From Blautia sp. BIOML-A1 (lineage in GTDB: Bacteria; Bacillota; Clostridia; Lachnospirales; Lachnospiraceae), in the NCBI RefSeq assembly GCF_009883055.1, contig NZ_WWVR01000001.1, positions 186,001-250,000 of the forward strand: a stretch of 64,000 nt of DNA. Direction: 5' to 3'. Numbering within the stretch: position 1 is the stretch's first letter; the number at the start of each line of letters is the position of its first letter. The notes under the pieces are model-generated. The model did not search any database. It was given only the letters and a program-made list of their open reading frames with translations, and was not told the origin of the DNA. Of this stretch, positions 43,516 through 52,782 are shown one piece after another. The position numbers and the translations under genes are program-made.

Positions 43516-44494
43516 ATGAAAAAGATATGTATATGTTCTGTATATATGGGAAAATTGCCAAATACAATAGATTTTTGGATTAATTCAATTAGGAATAATT
43601 CAAGTATTGATTTTGTTCTATTTACGGATGAGAGCGCTAAAAATATACGGGGGGGGGGCAAACAATCTGAAGATTGTTTATATGACCCTAGACAACATAC
43701 GAGAACGAATTCAGCAGCTGTTTGATTTTCCTATTGTGCTAGATGCTCCGTATAAGTTATGTGATTATAAACCGGTGTATGGGAATGCGTTTAAAGATTA
43801 TTTTGAAGGTTATGATTTTTGGGGATATGCAGATTTAGACTTAGTATTCGGAGACTTAAGATACTTTCTAACAGAAGATATTTTGAATAAATATGATAAA
43901 ATATATAATCAAGGGCATTTATCTCTGTACCGAAATTGTAAATCAATGAATGATTTGTATTTGAGAGTTTTACCACAAGGAAAGGCATTTGATTATCGTT
44001 TTGTTTTTAGAACAAAGCACCCATGTTTTTTTGATGAACATTGCGGAATTGAGCGGATTATTAAGTACGATAAAGAAAAAATGTATATATGGCCGATGGG
44101 AATCCAAAAAGGTGTTTTAGCGGATATACCACCTTTCACATACGATTTTACTTTTTGTTATGATAATAAAAAACTGGATGATATATTCTTTGAGTATGAT
44201 AAAGGAAAACTTTATTTGTGCTCAGGTACTAATAGAATTCCAACTGTATATGCTCATTTTGCAAAGCGAAAATTTTCGATTTGTACAGATGATGTAAATC
44301 ACTTTAAGATCTTTCCGAATCAATATGCAAATTATACTGACAAATATCCGGCGATAAGTTTTGAAGAAAAGAAAAAATATGAAAAGTGGTTTAGTGGGAA
44401 TTTCCGAAAGATGAAGGTTAAGAGAGCATTTCGATTAGGTATTATAAAATATTTGGAAAAAGTAATTAGAAAAAGGAAATTCTTACCACTGTAA
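43516..44494 (+). CDS. DUF6625-like glycosyltransferase, split by a poly-G tract (OFF frame)
   Basis: ATG 43516 starts MKKICICSVYMGKLPNTIDF. The frame hits a G10 run (43649-43658) and ends at 43725. The main body, DAPYKLCDYKPVYGNAFKDY then GYDFWGYADLDLVFGDLRYF, lies in the +1 frame to 44494 and matches DUF6625-type capsule transferases with a WGY.D.DL.(F/Y)G motif. With nine G the junction is NIRGGANNLKIVYMTL and the product has 325 residues. From here to about 52.8 kb the sequence is distinctly AT-rich. Confidence 0.82.
43649..43658 (+). repeat. poly-G tract, G10 (frame OFF)
   Basis: Ten G inside the DUF6625-like gene. Nine restore the frame. Confidence 0.9.
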
Positions 44495-44522
44495 TGCTAC
44501 TTATTCAATTTGTGGAGGAATT

Positions 44523-45560
44523 ATGAAAATAAGAAATATTGCAATGTTTGATAGCAATAAAGAAGAAGCAGAAGATTTTATAAAGGGACTTGAACAGTCA
44601 ACGGGTTTGTCATGGAAAGCTTTGGTCTATACGGCGAATAAAGGACGAAAGAACAAGCTCGGAAACGCAGTAAGATATTTTAAATATTTTGCATTTCCTT
44701 TTACAGTGTTTCTTCATCGTAAAGAATATGACAATGTAATAGGGTGGCAGGCATTTTATGGACTACTATATGCATTTTATTGCAGATTATTCCATGTAAA
44801 AAAGGTAAATACTCTTTTAATAAAGAATTTTACATATAAACCCAAAAAAGGAATCGTGGGAAAAATATATTTCCATTTCATGAATTATATTGTGAAAAGT
44901 AAATATGTTGATGTATTTGTTTGTACGTCACAAACATTTTGTGACTACTGCGCAAAGGTGTTTGATGAACCTTTGGATAGATTTGTATTTTTACCATTTG
45001 GAGTTAATGATTTTACTAAAAGAGTGGATATGACTCGGCCAGCATCAAACGATTATATACTATCGTTAGGGCGTAGTAATAGAGATTGGGATTTTCTTAT
45101 TAATAGCATGTCAGAAACAGAATATCCAGTTCGAATTGTGTGCGATGAGCTGCATAAGGATAATTTGCCAAAGAATATCAAGGTATATAATGATGTTTGG
45201 GGAAATGAGTCGTTTGAGTTTATTAAAAACTGTAAATTTATGATTATTCCAATAATGGACGGTAAAATCGGATCTGGTGAAACAGTTTTGCTCCAAACAA
45301 TGTCCTTCTCGAAACCGATAATAATAACTAAACCGAGTTGCCTTGCAGATGATTATGTTTCGGATGGAGAAACCGGTCTGATCGTTGCAAAAGATAAGGA
45401 TGAACTGATTTCCGCTGTTAATAGATTGTGGAATGACTCTGAGCTTTATGATAAAATTGCGCATAATTGTAGAAAGCAGTATGAAGAAAAACATTCCTTG
45501 TTGAGTTATGGTAAATATGTTGGAAATACCTTGATTTCCAAGGGCTGTCTCAAAAAATAA
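44523..45560 (+). CDS. glycosyltransferase (GT4-like)
   Basis: 345 residues; SD GGAGG before the ATG. GT-B-like features: VCTSQTFCDYCAKVFDEPLD, ILSLGRSNRDWDFLINSM and FMIIPIMDGKIGSGETVLLQ TMSFSKP. N-terminus is short for GT4. AT-rich. Donor and acceptor unknown. Confidence 0.8.
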   Translation: MKIRNIAMFDSNKEEAEDFIKGLEQSTGLSWKALVYTANKGRKNKLGNAVRYFKYFAFPFTVFLHRKEYDNVIGWQAFYGLLYAFYCRLFHVKKVNTLLIKNFTYKPKKGIVGKIYFHFMNYIVKSKYVDVFVCTSQTFCDYCAKVFDEPLDRFVFLPFGVNDFTKRVDMTRPASNDYILSLGRSNRDWDFLINSMSETEYPVRIVCDELHKDNLPKNIKVYNDVWGNESFEFIKNCKFMIIPIMDGKIGSGETVLLQTMSFSKPIIITKPSCLADDYVSDGETGLIVAKDKDELISAVNRLWNDSELYDKIAHNCRKQYEEKHSLLSYGKYVGNTLISKGCLKK

Positions 45561-45575
45561 GGAGAGAGTATCAAG

Positions 45576-46598
45576 ATGATTAATGAAATGTGCATATTGC
45601 TTCTCTTTGTAGTATTAGGAGGCGTATTATTATATAGAGCAAAAATTACGGATACATGTAATGATTTCTTTGATAAAAACTGGTCTTTAGCGCTTAAGGG
45701 GCTATGTTGTATTGTTGTTATTTTGGTTCATATTCCGAACGAACATTCAACACGCCTTCAAAATATGATAGGAAGTTTTGCTTTTGTCGCAGTTACTGCT
45801 TTTTTCATGATTTCAGGATACGGTTTGTCTGTAAATAGAAAACGCAAGGGATATATGCAGCATTTTTGGAGAAACCGAATGGTAACATTAATTGTTCCTA
45901 TGTTGCTGACTAATATTGTGGCAGAAGCTGTAAATTTGATTTCTGGCGTAGCAGACCATATCGTCTATAATTTACTTGCAGTCAATGGATTTGTTGTGAT
46001 GATTACGACTTGTTACGTGATTTTCTATATTGCGTATCAGTTTAAATCATTAAATGAACACATGAAAAGTATCATTACATGTTTAGGCATACTGGTACTT
46101 AGCATTTTAGCTTTTTTATTTGAAAAGCATATTCCTTTTACAGTATGGCCCGTGCCATGTCTTGGATTTATTTATGGGATGCTTATAGCAGATAACAGAA
46201 CACAAATTATAGGGATTCTCAATAAGCAGAAAATTGTCGATGCAAAAACAATATTGCTCATCTTAGCCTCGATTGTAATCGGGGGGGGGTATGCGAAAGC
46301 AAAGCATATATTCTTTTGGGGCGACTATGTGTTGAGAGCATGCCTGGCAATTGTATTGATTGCATTACTGATCAAAATTACGGCGTATATTCGATTTGAA
46401 AGTAAGGCTGCTTTGGCTTTAGGCACTATTTCGTACGAAGTATATTTGTCGCATGTGATAGTAATTGAGCTATTTACTTCGTATTGTGGAAGCTTGAATT
46501 CTGGAATGTATGTTGTTGGAGTGGTCGTTGTAACTTTAGTGTTGTCGTATATTATCCATAAAGTAGATCAAAAGATTATAGTGCAGCTAAGAGCATAA
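45576..46598 (+). CDS. acyltransferase family 3 with in-frame poly-G tract (ON)
   Basis: 340 residues with about ten membrane spans. Family motifs: LALKGLCCIVVILVHIPNEH (catalytic-type His) and MISGYGLSVNRKRKG. A G9 run (46281-46289) codes Gly-Gly-Gly in VIGGGYAKAKHIFFW and keeps the frame open, so this gene is ON. A change of one G would truncate it after about two thirds. Confidence 0.88.
   Translation: MINEMCILLLFVVLGGVLLYRAKITDTCNDFFDKNWSLALKGLCCIVVILVHIPNEHSTRLQNMIGSFAFVAVTAFFMISGYGLSVNRKRKGYMQHFWRNRMVTLIVPMLLTNIVAEAVNLISGVADHIVYNLLAVNGFVVMITTCYVIFYIAYQFKSLNEHMKSIITCLGILVLSILAFLFEKHIPFTVWPVPCLGFIYGMLIADNRTQIIGILNKQKIVDAKTILLILASIVIGGGYAKAKHIFFWGDYVLRACLAIVLIALLIKITAYIRFESKAALALGTISYEVYLSHVIVIELFTSYCGSLNSGMYVVGVVVVTLVLSYIIHKVDQKIIVQLRA
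46281..46289 (+). repeat. poly-G tract, G9 (frame ON)
   Basis: Nine G in frame inside the second acyltransferase gene; the same length is the inferred ON state of the two split genes. Confidence 0.9.
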
Positions 46599-46616
46599 TA
46601 ATAGGAGTGTGTCTTT

Positions 46617-46763
46617 GTGGGAGAAATTGACAAAAGCATTATTGCTATTGCTGTGCTGATAGCAGATTTCTGTTTTCCTTCAGTACTTGAAAGGCTTGAA
46701 TTTGTATTTTTAAAACAAATGGTAAGTTGTTTATGCTTTTTAAAAAAAGCTGGAGAGTGTTAG
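46617..46763 (+). CDS. possible 48-residue peptide or gene remnant
   Basis: A GTG start after ATAGGAGTGTG opens a 48-codon frame (GEIDKSIIAIAVLIADFCFP ...) with one hydrophobic stretch. It fills most of the 220-bp gap between two genes. It may be a remnant of a deleted gene; no family recognised. Confidence 0.25.
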   Translation: MGEIDKSIIAIAVLIADFCFPSVLERLEFVFLKQMVSCLCFLKKAGEC

Positions 46764-46819
46764 ATTGGTTATATAGTTTGTCTATAAACGTTTTGTAAGA
46801 AAGGCCACAGGGGAAAGTA

Positions 46820-47839
46820 ATGGCAAAAGTTAGTGTAATTATTCCAATATATAAAGTTGAAAAATATTTATCGAGATGTCTGGACAGTGTTGTTAATCAA
46901 ACACTTGATGATATCGAAATTGTATTAGTAGATGATGGATCACCTGATTCGTGCCCTGAAATATGCGATAGATATGCCAAGAAAGATAGTCGGATTAAGG
47001 TGATTCATAAAAAGAATGAAGGATTAGGATATGCCAGAAATAGTGGTATGTTAATTGCAACAGGAGAATATATCGCATTTCTTGATTCTGATGACTATGT
47101 TAGCAAGGATATGTATGAAAAAGTATATTCTGAACTGAAAAGAACAGATGCAGATTGTTGCGTGACTGGTTATGTCGTAAAAAAAGATTCTGGGGATGAA
47201 ATTCATAAAGAAAATCCATTAGGAACAGCTGTTTATGAGAATGATGATATTATAACAAAGGTTCTTGCGGGTATGCTTGGGTCAAAACCGGATCAGGCTA
47301 GAGATACAGATGTTGGTATGTCGGTTTGGAAATGTGTGTATAGGAAAGAACTACTGCAAGATAAAGGTATTCTCTTTCCATCGGAGAGAGAGTTAATATC
47401 AGAAGATATTATCTTTCAGATTAGAGTTCTATCGCAAGTGAAGAGGGTGTGTACGCTATCAGAAGTAATGTATTATTATTGCGAAAATGCAAATTCTCAA
47501 TCACTCATAAAGACTTATTCGAAAGATAAGTTTGATAGATATAAAAAACTCTATAACGTTGAATTGGAGATGCTTTCAAAAATTAAATTTTGTGAAGAAA
47601 CAAGACTTCGTGCTACAAGAATGTTTTTGGGAAATACACGTGTTTGTATTAAGCAGATATGTCAGTCGACAGAAAACTCCAAGCAAGAAAAAAAGACTTT
47701 GCTTCAAGAAATATGTGATGATAAAGAAATTCAGGATGTACTGAAGTGGTATCCATGGAAAGATAATCCATTGAGGCAAAAGATTGTTACGTTATTAATA
47801 AAGAAAAAGTGCGCACGATTAATTATGTGGCTGGTTTAA
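46820..47839 (+). CDS. glycosyltransferase family 2
   Basis: 339 residues. Classic GT-A start MAKVSVIIPIYKVEKYLSRC, then LVDDGSPDSCPEICDRYA and the metal site FLDSDDYVSKDMYEK. EpsJ/WcaA-like. AT-rich. Probably extends the repeat unit. Confidence 0.92.
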   Translation: MAKVSVIIPIYKVEKYLSRCLDSVVNQTLDDIEIVLVDDGSPDSCPEICDRYAKKDSRIKVIHKKNEGLGYARNSGMLIATGEYIAFLDSDDYVSKDMYEKVYSELKRTDADCCVTGYVVKKDSGDEIHKENPLGTAVYENDDIITKVLAGMLGSKPDQARDTDVGMSVWKCVYRKELLQDKGILFPSERELISEDIIFQIRVLSQVKRVCTLSEVMYYYCENANSQSLIKTYSKDKFDRYKKLYNVELEMLSKIKFCEETRLRATRMFLGNTRVCIKQICQSTENSKQEKKTLLQEICDDKEIQDVLKWYPWKDNPLRQKIVTLLIKKKCARLIMWLV

Positions 47840-47863
47840 GATAGAATAGAGGGAGGATAAAAA

Positions 47864-49072
47864 TTGCTGAAAATTCTTTACATAATATCGATGGCGATAG
47901 CATTTTCTATGGAAGTTAATAAAGTGGCTTTGCCATTTTTTCTTAAATACGGAATTGCTATTGTGTGGATATTAATTGCTATTATAAAAAGGCATGGGTT
48001 AATAAAGCCTTATGAGTTAGGACAAATTAAGCTGTTTTCAACTCCCATAATATTTGCTTTCTTTTATACGATAGTAATCTGGATTGTAGACACACCGGAA
48101 TATTTGACTGCTCACTATTATTCTCGGCTGTTAAGTAATTTGGGCTGCATGCTTGTAATTGTTATATGTGCTATTATGATGTGTCTCTTATTTGGAAAAG
48201 AAGTTATTAAATTGTCATTTTGGGCGCTGATTTTGACAATCGGATTTAACTTTATTGTTGTTTTTCAGGAATACGGAGCCCCCTCAATGTTAATTTATTT
48301 GAAAAATGTATTTTCATTGAGTCAATTTGCATATGGAACAACAATATCGAACATTTCATATGGTCTTGAGGTTCATGATGCAACCTTTGCGATGGGCATA
48401 TTTCTTGTGTACTTTATTTTTTATGAAAATGCTGCTGAAGAAAAGAAGCTTTTACATATCATTGTAGCACTTATTGGGTCGTATCTTGGATTTAAAAGAA
48501 ATGAATTGATTGCAATTGTAGTGGTTACCATAGTTGCGCTTGTTTTCATAAGAAAGAAATCAAAGGATTTTTTAAAAACAAGTCAGATTCTTGGGTTCGG
48601 AATGTTTATCGTAGGAATGCTATATGTAGCTTTAATAAAGAACATAGATATACTCCCGGCATTTGTTAAGATTCTTGATATTGCTAGAATTAATTTATAT
48701 CATTTTCTGAGTGGAGAATATACGATTTCTCCGTTCTATTTGGGAAAGGGGTATTCGTACATTAATCAGCGGTTGGGTATAGAATCTACTCTGCTACATA
48801 CATCACATACTGATTTAGTGCGCGTATATATAGAAATGGGAATATATGGTTTTGGCTTGTGGATATGGTATTATTTTGTAAATATTCCCAGAAAACTGTA
48901 TAGAGATTATTCTGAAACAGCAGCTAAATTTTTCCTGATCGGGACATTTTATGTGTTTTCCACTTACTTCTTGGATAATACACTAACACTGTTTGATAAC
49001 CAATTCGTGTATTTCTTAATCCCATTGGCATTATGCTATAATGATCAGGAGGCGGAAATAACAGCAATATAA
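47864..49072 (+). CDS. O-antigen/capsule polymerase, Wzy-like
   Basis: 402 residues from a TTG start (SD GGGAGG). About ten membrane spans with a large loop around LGKGYSYINQRLGIESTLLH TSHTDLVRVYIEMG; the HTDLxxxxxExG segment is typical of Wzy/O-antigen ligase-type proteins. Polymerises repeat units outside the membrane. Identity is by topology and context. Confidence 0.75.
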   Translation: MLKILYIISMAIAFSMEVNKVALPFFLKYGIAIVWILIAIIKRHGLIKPYELGQIKLFSTPIIFAFFYTIVIWIVDTPEYLTAHYYSRLLSNLGCMLVIVICAIMMCLLFGKEVIKLSFWALILTIGFNFIVVFQEYGAPSMLIYLKNVFSLSQFAYGTTISNISYGLEVHDATFAMGIFLVYFIFYENAAEEKKLLHIIVALIGSYLGFKRNELIAIVVVTIVALVFIRKKSKDFLKTSQILGFGMFIVGMLYVALIKNIDILPAFVKILDIARINLYHFLSGEYTISPFYLGKGYSYINQRLGIESTLLHTSHTDLVRVYIEMGIYGFGLWIWYYFVNIPRKLYRDYSETAAKFFLIGTFYVFSTYFLDNTLTLFDNQFVYFLIPLALCYNDQEAEITAI

Positions 49073-49093
49073 GATGTAACGGAGGAAAAGATT

Positions 49094-50302
49094 GTGAAAA
49101 AATTATGCTTTATAACACAGTGCTCATTACCTATACCGACTGTGAAAGGTGGAGCTGTTGAAACGCTTGTAGAGTATCTTTTAGATGAGAATGAAATTAA
49201 AAATAACTTCAAATTTGTGGTATACAGTATTGGAGATGACGAAGCTGAGAGAAAATCTCACAAGTACCAATATACGACGATTAAATACATTGAAAAATCA
49301 GACGGAAAATTAAATAAGATACTTTTTCGTTTGGATAGAGCTATGCAACATTTTGGCATATACATTCCGTGTTCAGTTGAGTTTTACAGAATGTTGAAGC
49401 AACTAAGAAAAGAAAAGGATATTGATTATTTCATATATGAAGCCGGTCAAACAACGCAATTGCCGTTACTTGCTCGCTTCATTCCTAAAGAAAAGTTATT
49501 AGTGCATATTCATTGGGATGGGATGGCAAATAAGAAGAAAGATAGTTGTTTTAGCCGTCTGATTGCGGTAAGCGATTATATTGGGCGCTGTTGGAAGAAC
49601 GGTAGCGGATGCGAAGAAAATAAGGTTATAGTGCTACCTAATTGTGCAAAAATTGAAAGATTTAATATTGATACGTCCGAAGCTGAGAAGATAGAATTGC
49701 GAAATAAATTAGGTATTCCCCAAAATCATAGGGTAGTGATATTCACTGGAAGAATTGTAAAAGAAAAGGGCGTAAAAGAATTACTGACAGCTTTTGATCA
49801 GCTAAGAACAGAATTGGTTACTTTGGTCATTGTTGGAAGTGCTAATTTTGGAGCATCAACGAATACTGAGTATGAGAAGGCTGTGGAAACAATAATAAAT
49901 AAATCTAAGCGAAATATTGTTTTTACAGGGTTTATTCATCAAACGGACTTGTATAAATATTACAGTATCGCTGATGTTGCCGTCATGCCGAGCCTATTTC
50001 AAGATCCTGCACCATTGGTTAGTATTGAAACACAAGCGACAGGCACCCCATTGATTGCTACTCGAGTTGGTGGAATTCCAGAATATATTGGAAATGAAGA
50101 TTGCGGTATTCTTGTAGAACAAGATGAGCACTTGGTGGAAAATCTAAGAAACAAAATTGACTATTTGTTAGAAAATGAAGAAGTATGCGAAAACATGAAG
50201 GTTCAAGAAAGAAAGCATGCTCAAAACTATACGACAAGTTTATACTACGAGAACTTCACAAAAATAATTAATCGAATAGCGAGAGAACAAGATGGAAGAT
50301 AA
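49094..50302 (+). CDS. glycosyltransferase family 4
   Basis: 402 residues from GTG (SD GGAGG). N-terminal PIPTVKGGAVETLVEYLL, C-terminal FTGRIVKEKGVKELLTAF and PSLFQDPAPLVSIETQATGT. It overlaps the flippase gene by 11 bp. Confidence 0.92.
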   Translation: MKKLCFITQCSLPIPTVKGGAVETLVEYLLDENEIKNNFKFVVYSIGDDEAERKSHKYQYTTIKYIEKSDGKLNKILFRLDRAMQHFGIYIPCSVEFYRMLKQLRKEKDIDYFIYEAGQTTQLPLLARFIPKEKLLVHIHWDGMANKKKDSCFSRLIAVSDYIGRCWKNGSGCEENKVIVLPNCAKIERFNIDTSEAEKIELRNKLGIPQNHRVVIFTGRIVKEKGVKELLTAFDQLRTELVTLVIVGSANFGASTNTEYEKAVETIINKSKRNIVFTGFIHQTDLYKYYSIADVAVMPSLFQDPAPLVSIETQATGTPLIATRVGGIPEYIGNEDCGILVEQDEHLVENLRNKIDYLLENEEVCENMKVQERKHAQNYTTSLYYENFTKIINRIAREQDGR

Positions 50303-51755
50303 AAAGCATAGGATAAAAAGCATAAAAGTTAATGCCGCTTTGAATGTAATGAAACAACTCTGCAAGGTGGTTTTTCCGTTAATTACAATGCCATATGTGA
50401 CTCGTGTTCTGCAAACGAGCGGATATGGAAAATATAACTTTGGAAGTTCAATTGTTAGTTACTTTATTCTCCTCGCTGGATTAGGAATAAACGATTATGC
50501 CATTCGAGAAGGTGCGAGAGTAAGAAGTGATAAGAAAAAGTTTCAAACATTTACGGATGAAGTCTTTACGATAAATGTTTTATCTACAATCGTTTCGTAC
50601 GCAATATTGTTTGTACTTCTTTTATTTTCAAAAAAGCTATTGGACTATCGACTTCTGATTATTGTTCAGAGTATTCCAATCATTTTGAATACAGTTGGAT
50701 GTGATTGGATTAACTCAGTATATGAAGATTTCTTATATATAACGATTCGCTATATCGCTATGCAAATATTGTCAATTGTGTTGTTGTTCGCATTAGTAAG
50801 AACTGCAGATGACTATGTAATGTATGCTTTGGTAACAACTATCGCATCAGCTGGCGGGAATATATTGAACGTATTTTATGTTCGTCGATATGTGCACTTA
50901 AGAGTCACAAAAAAATTGAACCTGAAACAGCATATAAAACCGATTATGATGCTTTTTTTTAATACTATAGCATCGACAATCTATGTAAATTCCGATACAA
51001 CAATGTTAGGCTATTTACAAAATGAAAATGCTGTTGGTATTTACGGATTAGCGACTAAAATTTATTTGGTAATAAAACAATTGCTTAATGCAATTGTAAT
51101 GGTAGCACTTCCGAGGCTGTCAGCCTATCTTGGAAGTGGAGACGAAGAAAAATATAGAGCCTTAACTAACAAAATTTTTAGTACCGTTTGTACGCTTGTG
51201 GTTCCAGCTGTTTTTGGGATGTTTATGCTGAGTGAGCAAATCGTTGTAATCATAGGTGGTGCGGAATATACTTCAGGAGTTATAGCTTTAAAAATACTGA
51301 GTTTTGCTTTATTTTTCTCAGTGCTTTCGGTTTTTTATTGTTGCGCGATTTTGCTTCCGTTTAAACAAGAAAAAATATGTTTGATGGCTTCATCGATAAG
51401 TGCATTGCTTAACGTAGTGCTAAATTTTGTGCTAATTCCAATTATTAGTTATAATGGTGCAGCTGTTACTACACTCATCTCTGAGGCATTGATTCTCGTG
51501 ATTTATATTATATCAAGTCAAAAGTTGGTGAAGCTAAAAATTGATGTTAGATTAGTAATATCGATAGTTACAGGGTGTATGGCTATAATGTTAATTTGCT
51601 TTGGAATAAAACATTTGATTTCAGATGATATTATTATAATTTTAACATCACTTGTTGTGGCTGTGCCAACATATTTTTTGCTTCAGATTTTTTTCAAAAA
51701 TGAAATTGTGACGGGATATTATATGGAGTTAAAGAAAAGGCGTAAACATGAATAA
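50292..51755 (+). CDS. polysaccharide flippase, Wzx/MATE-like
   Basis: 487 residues, about 12-14 membrane spans. N-terminal NVMKQLCKVVFPLITMPYVT RVLQTSGYGKYNFG matches RfbX/Wzx exporters. It moves lipid-linked repeat units across the membrane. It overlaps both neighbours (11 and 8 bp). Confidence 0.9.
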   Translation: MEDKKHRIKSIKVNAALNVMKQLCKVVFPLITMPYVTRVLQTSGYGKYNFGSSIVSYFILLAGLGINDYAIREGARVRSDKKKFQTFTDEVFTINVLSTIVSYAILFVLLLFSKKLLDYRLLIIVQSIPIILNTVGCDWINSVYEDFLYITIRYIAMQILSIVLLFALVRTADDYVMYALVTTIASAGGNILNVFYVRRYVHLRVTKKLNLKQHIKPIMMLFFNTIASTIYVNSDTTMLGYLQNENAVGIYGLATKIYLVIKQLLNAIVMVALPRLSAYLGSGDEEKYRALTNKIFSTVCTLVVPAVFGMFMLSEQIVVIIGGAEYTSGVIALKILSFALFFSVLSVFYCCAILLPFKQEKICLMASSISALLNVVLNFVLIPIISYNGAAVTTLISEALILVIYIISSQKLVKLKIDVRLVISIVTGCMAIMLICFGIKHLISDDIIIILTSLVVAVPTYFLLQIFFKNEIVTGYYMELKKRRKHE

Positions 51756-52764
51756 AAATGTGAAAAACAGAATAGAATGGGTTGATTGCGCAAAAGGGCT
51801 TGCAATAATCTTGGTCGTTTATGGACACGCATTGACATATTTTTCCCCTAATTTTGATAGCATTGTTCATGTGGTATATTCGTTCCATATGCCGCTTTTT
51901 TTTGTTTTAACTGGATATGTATCAGCTTATAGCTATGATAGTGAGGATTTTTTTGCATTTTATAAAAAGAAAAATATTACGTTAATGAAACCGTATTTTT
52001 TATATGCGGTAGTATTGTTGTTTTTTAAAGTTCTAAAAACTTATTTATCAGGAAATGCTTTAAGTGGCGGAAATATAAATTGTATTATAAATACAATATT
52101 AATAACTAGAAAATCATTCATTTCAGAGTTATGGTTTTTGCCATGTTTATTGATTGCTCATTGTCTTATGTTTTTTGTGGCTAAGAGAAAGACTATTTTT
52201 AGTTGGATGAGTGTGACATTGTGTTTTGGAGTTGCTTTACTATTAAGAAATACTTTCAATATTGCACTACCATGTAACTTAGATAATGCGTTATTAGCAC
52301 TTCCTTTTATATTTGGAGGGGTGCAGTGGCGAATTGCAGCAAAAGATAACAAAAAAGAATTCAGCGTTATTGGAATTTTTATAGTGGCATTAACTGTATT
52401 TACGGGTGTTAACTTCGTGGAGATTTCTCAAGGGTATTCTGTGGATTATTTTGCAGATATAATTATTGGAAATGTTCCGCTCTTCATTTTTACGGCTACG
52501 ACAGGTACTGCTGTCATTATTCTATGTTCGAAATTTGTGACTGGATGTAAAAATAGGTTTGTGAAAAATTGTCTGATGAAGTGTGGCCGAAACAGCCTTT
52601 CAATTTATGGACTTCATTATGTAGTGTTAGCCATAGTTTATCAGGTGCTAAAAATGTTTAGAAGTGAGGCAATGGGGGGGGCAATTAATATTGATTATTA
52701 TAGAAACGGGAATAGTTATTGCTCTAATTTTGCTATCAAAAGAACTATTGACGAAGTGGAATAA
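51748..52764 (+). CDS. acyltransferase family 3, C-terminus altered by a poly-G tract
   Basis: 338 residues as sequenced. N-terminal RIEWVDCAKGLAIILVVYGH and YSFHMPLFFVLTGYVSAYSY are family motifs. After a G8 run (52674-52681) the frame gives a polar tail ending RTIDEVE. With seven (or ten) G the sequence instead continues QLILIIIETGIVIALILLSK, a proper last membrane helix. It then ends at 52786 with an ATGA overlap with the next gene, so that is the likely native frame. Confidence 0.85.
   Translation: MNKNVKNRIEWVDCAKGLAIILVVYGHALTYFSPNFDSIVHVVYSFHMPLFFVLTGYVSAYSYDSEDFFAFYKKKNITLMKPYFLYAVVLLFFKVLKTYLSGNALSGGNINCIINTILITRKSFISELWFLPCLLIAHCLMFFVAKRKTIFSWMSVTLCFGVALLLRNTFNIALPCNLDNALLALPFIFGGVQWRIAAKDNKKEFSVIGIFIVALTVFTGVNFVEISQGYSVDYFADIIIGNVPLFIFTATTGTAVIILCSKFVTGCKNRFVKNCLMKCGRNSLSIYGLHYVVLAIVYQVLKMFRSEAMGGAINIDYYRNGNSYCSNFAIKRTIDEVE
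52674..52681 (+). repeat. poly-G tract, G8 (C-terminal frame shifted)
   Basis: Eight G near the 3' end of the third acyltransferase gene. Seven or ten give the membrane-helix C-terminus. Confidence 0.88.
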
Positions 52765-52782
52765 GTTTAAAGGAGAGAAAAA

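Noticed and set aside
50943..50951. T8 run in the flippase gene as another slippage site
   Set aside because: It is in frame, codes Phe-Phe in a membrane helix, and such T runs are common in this AT-rich sequence.
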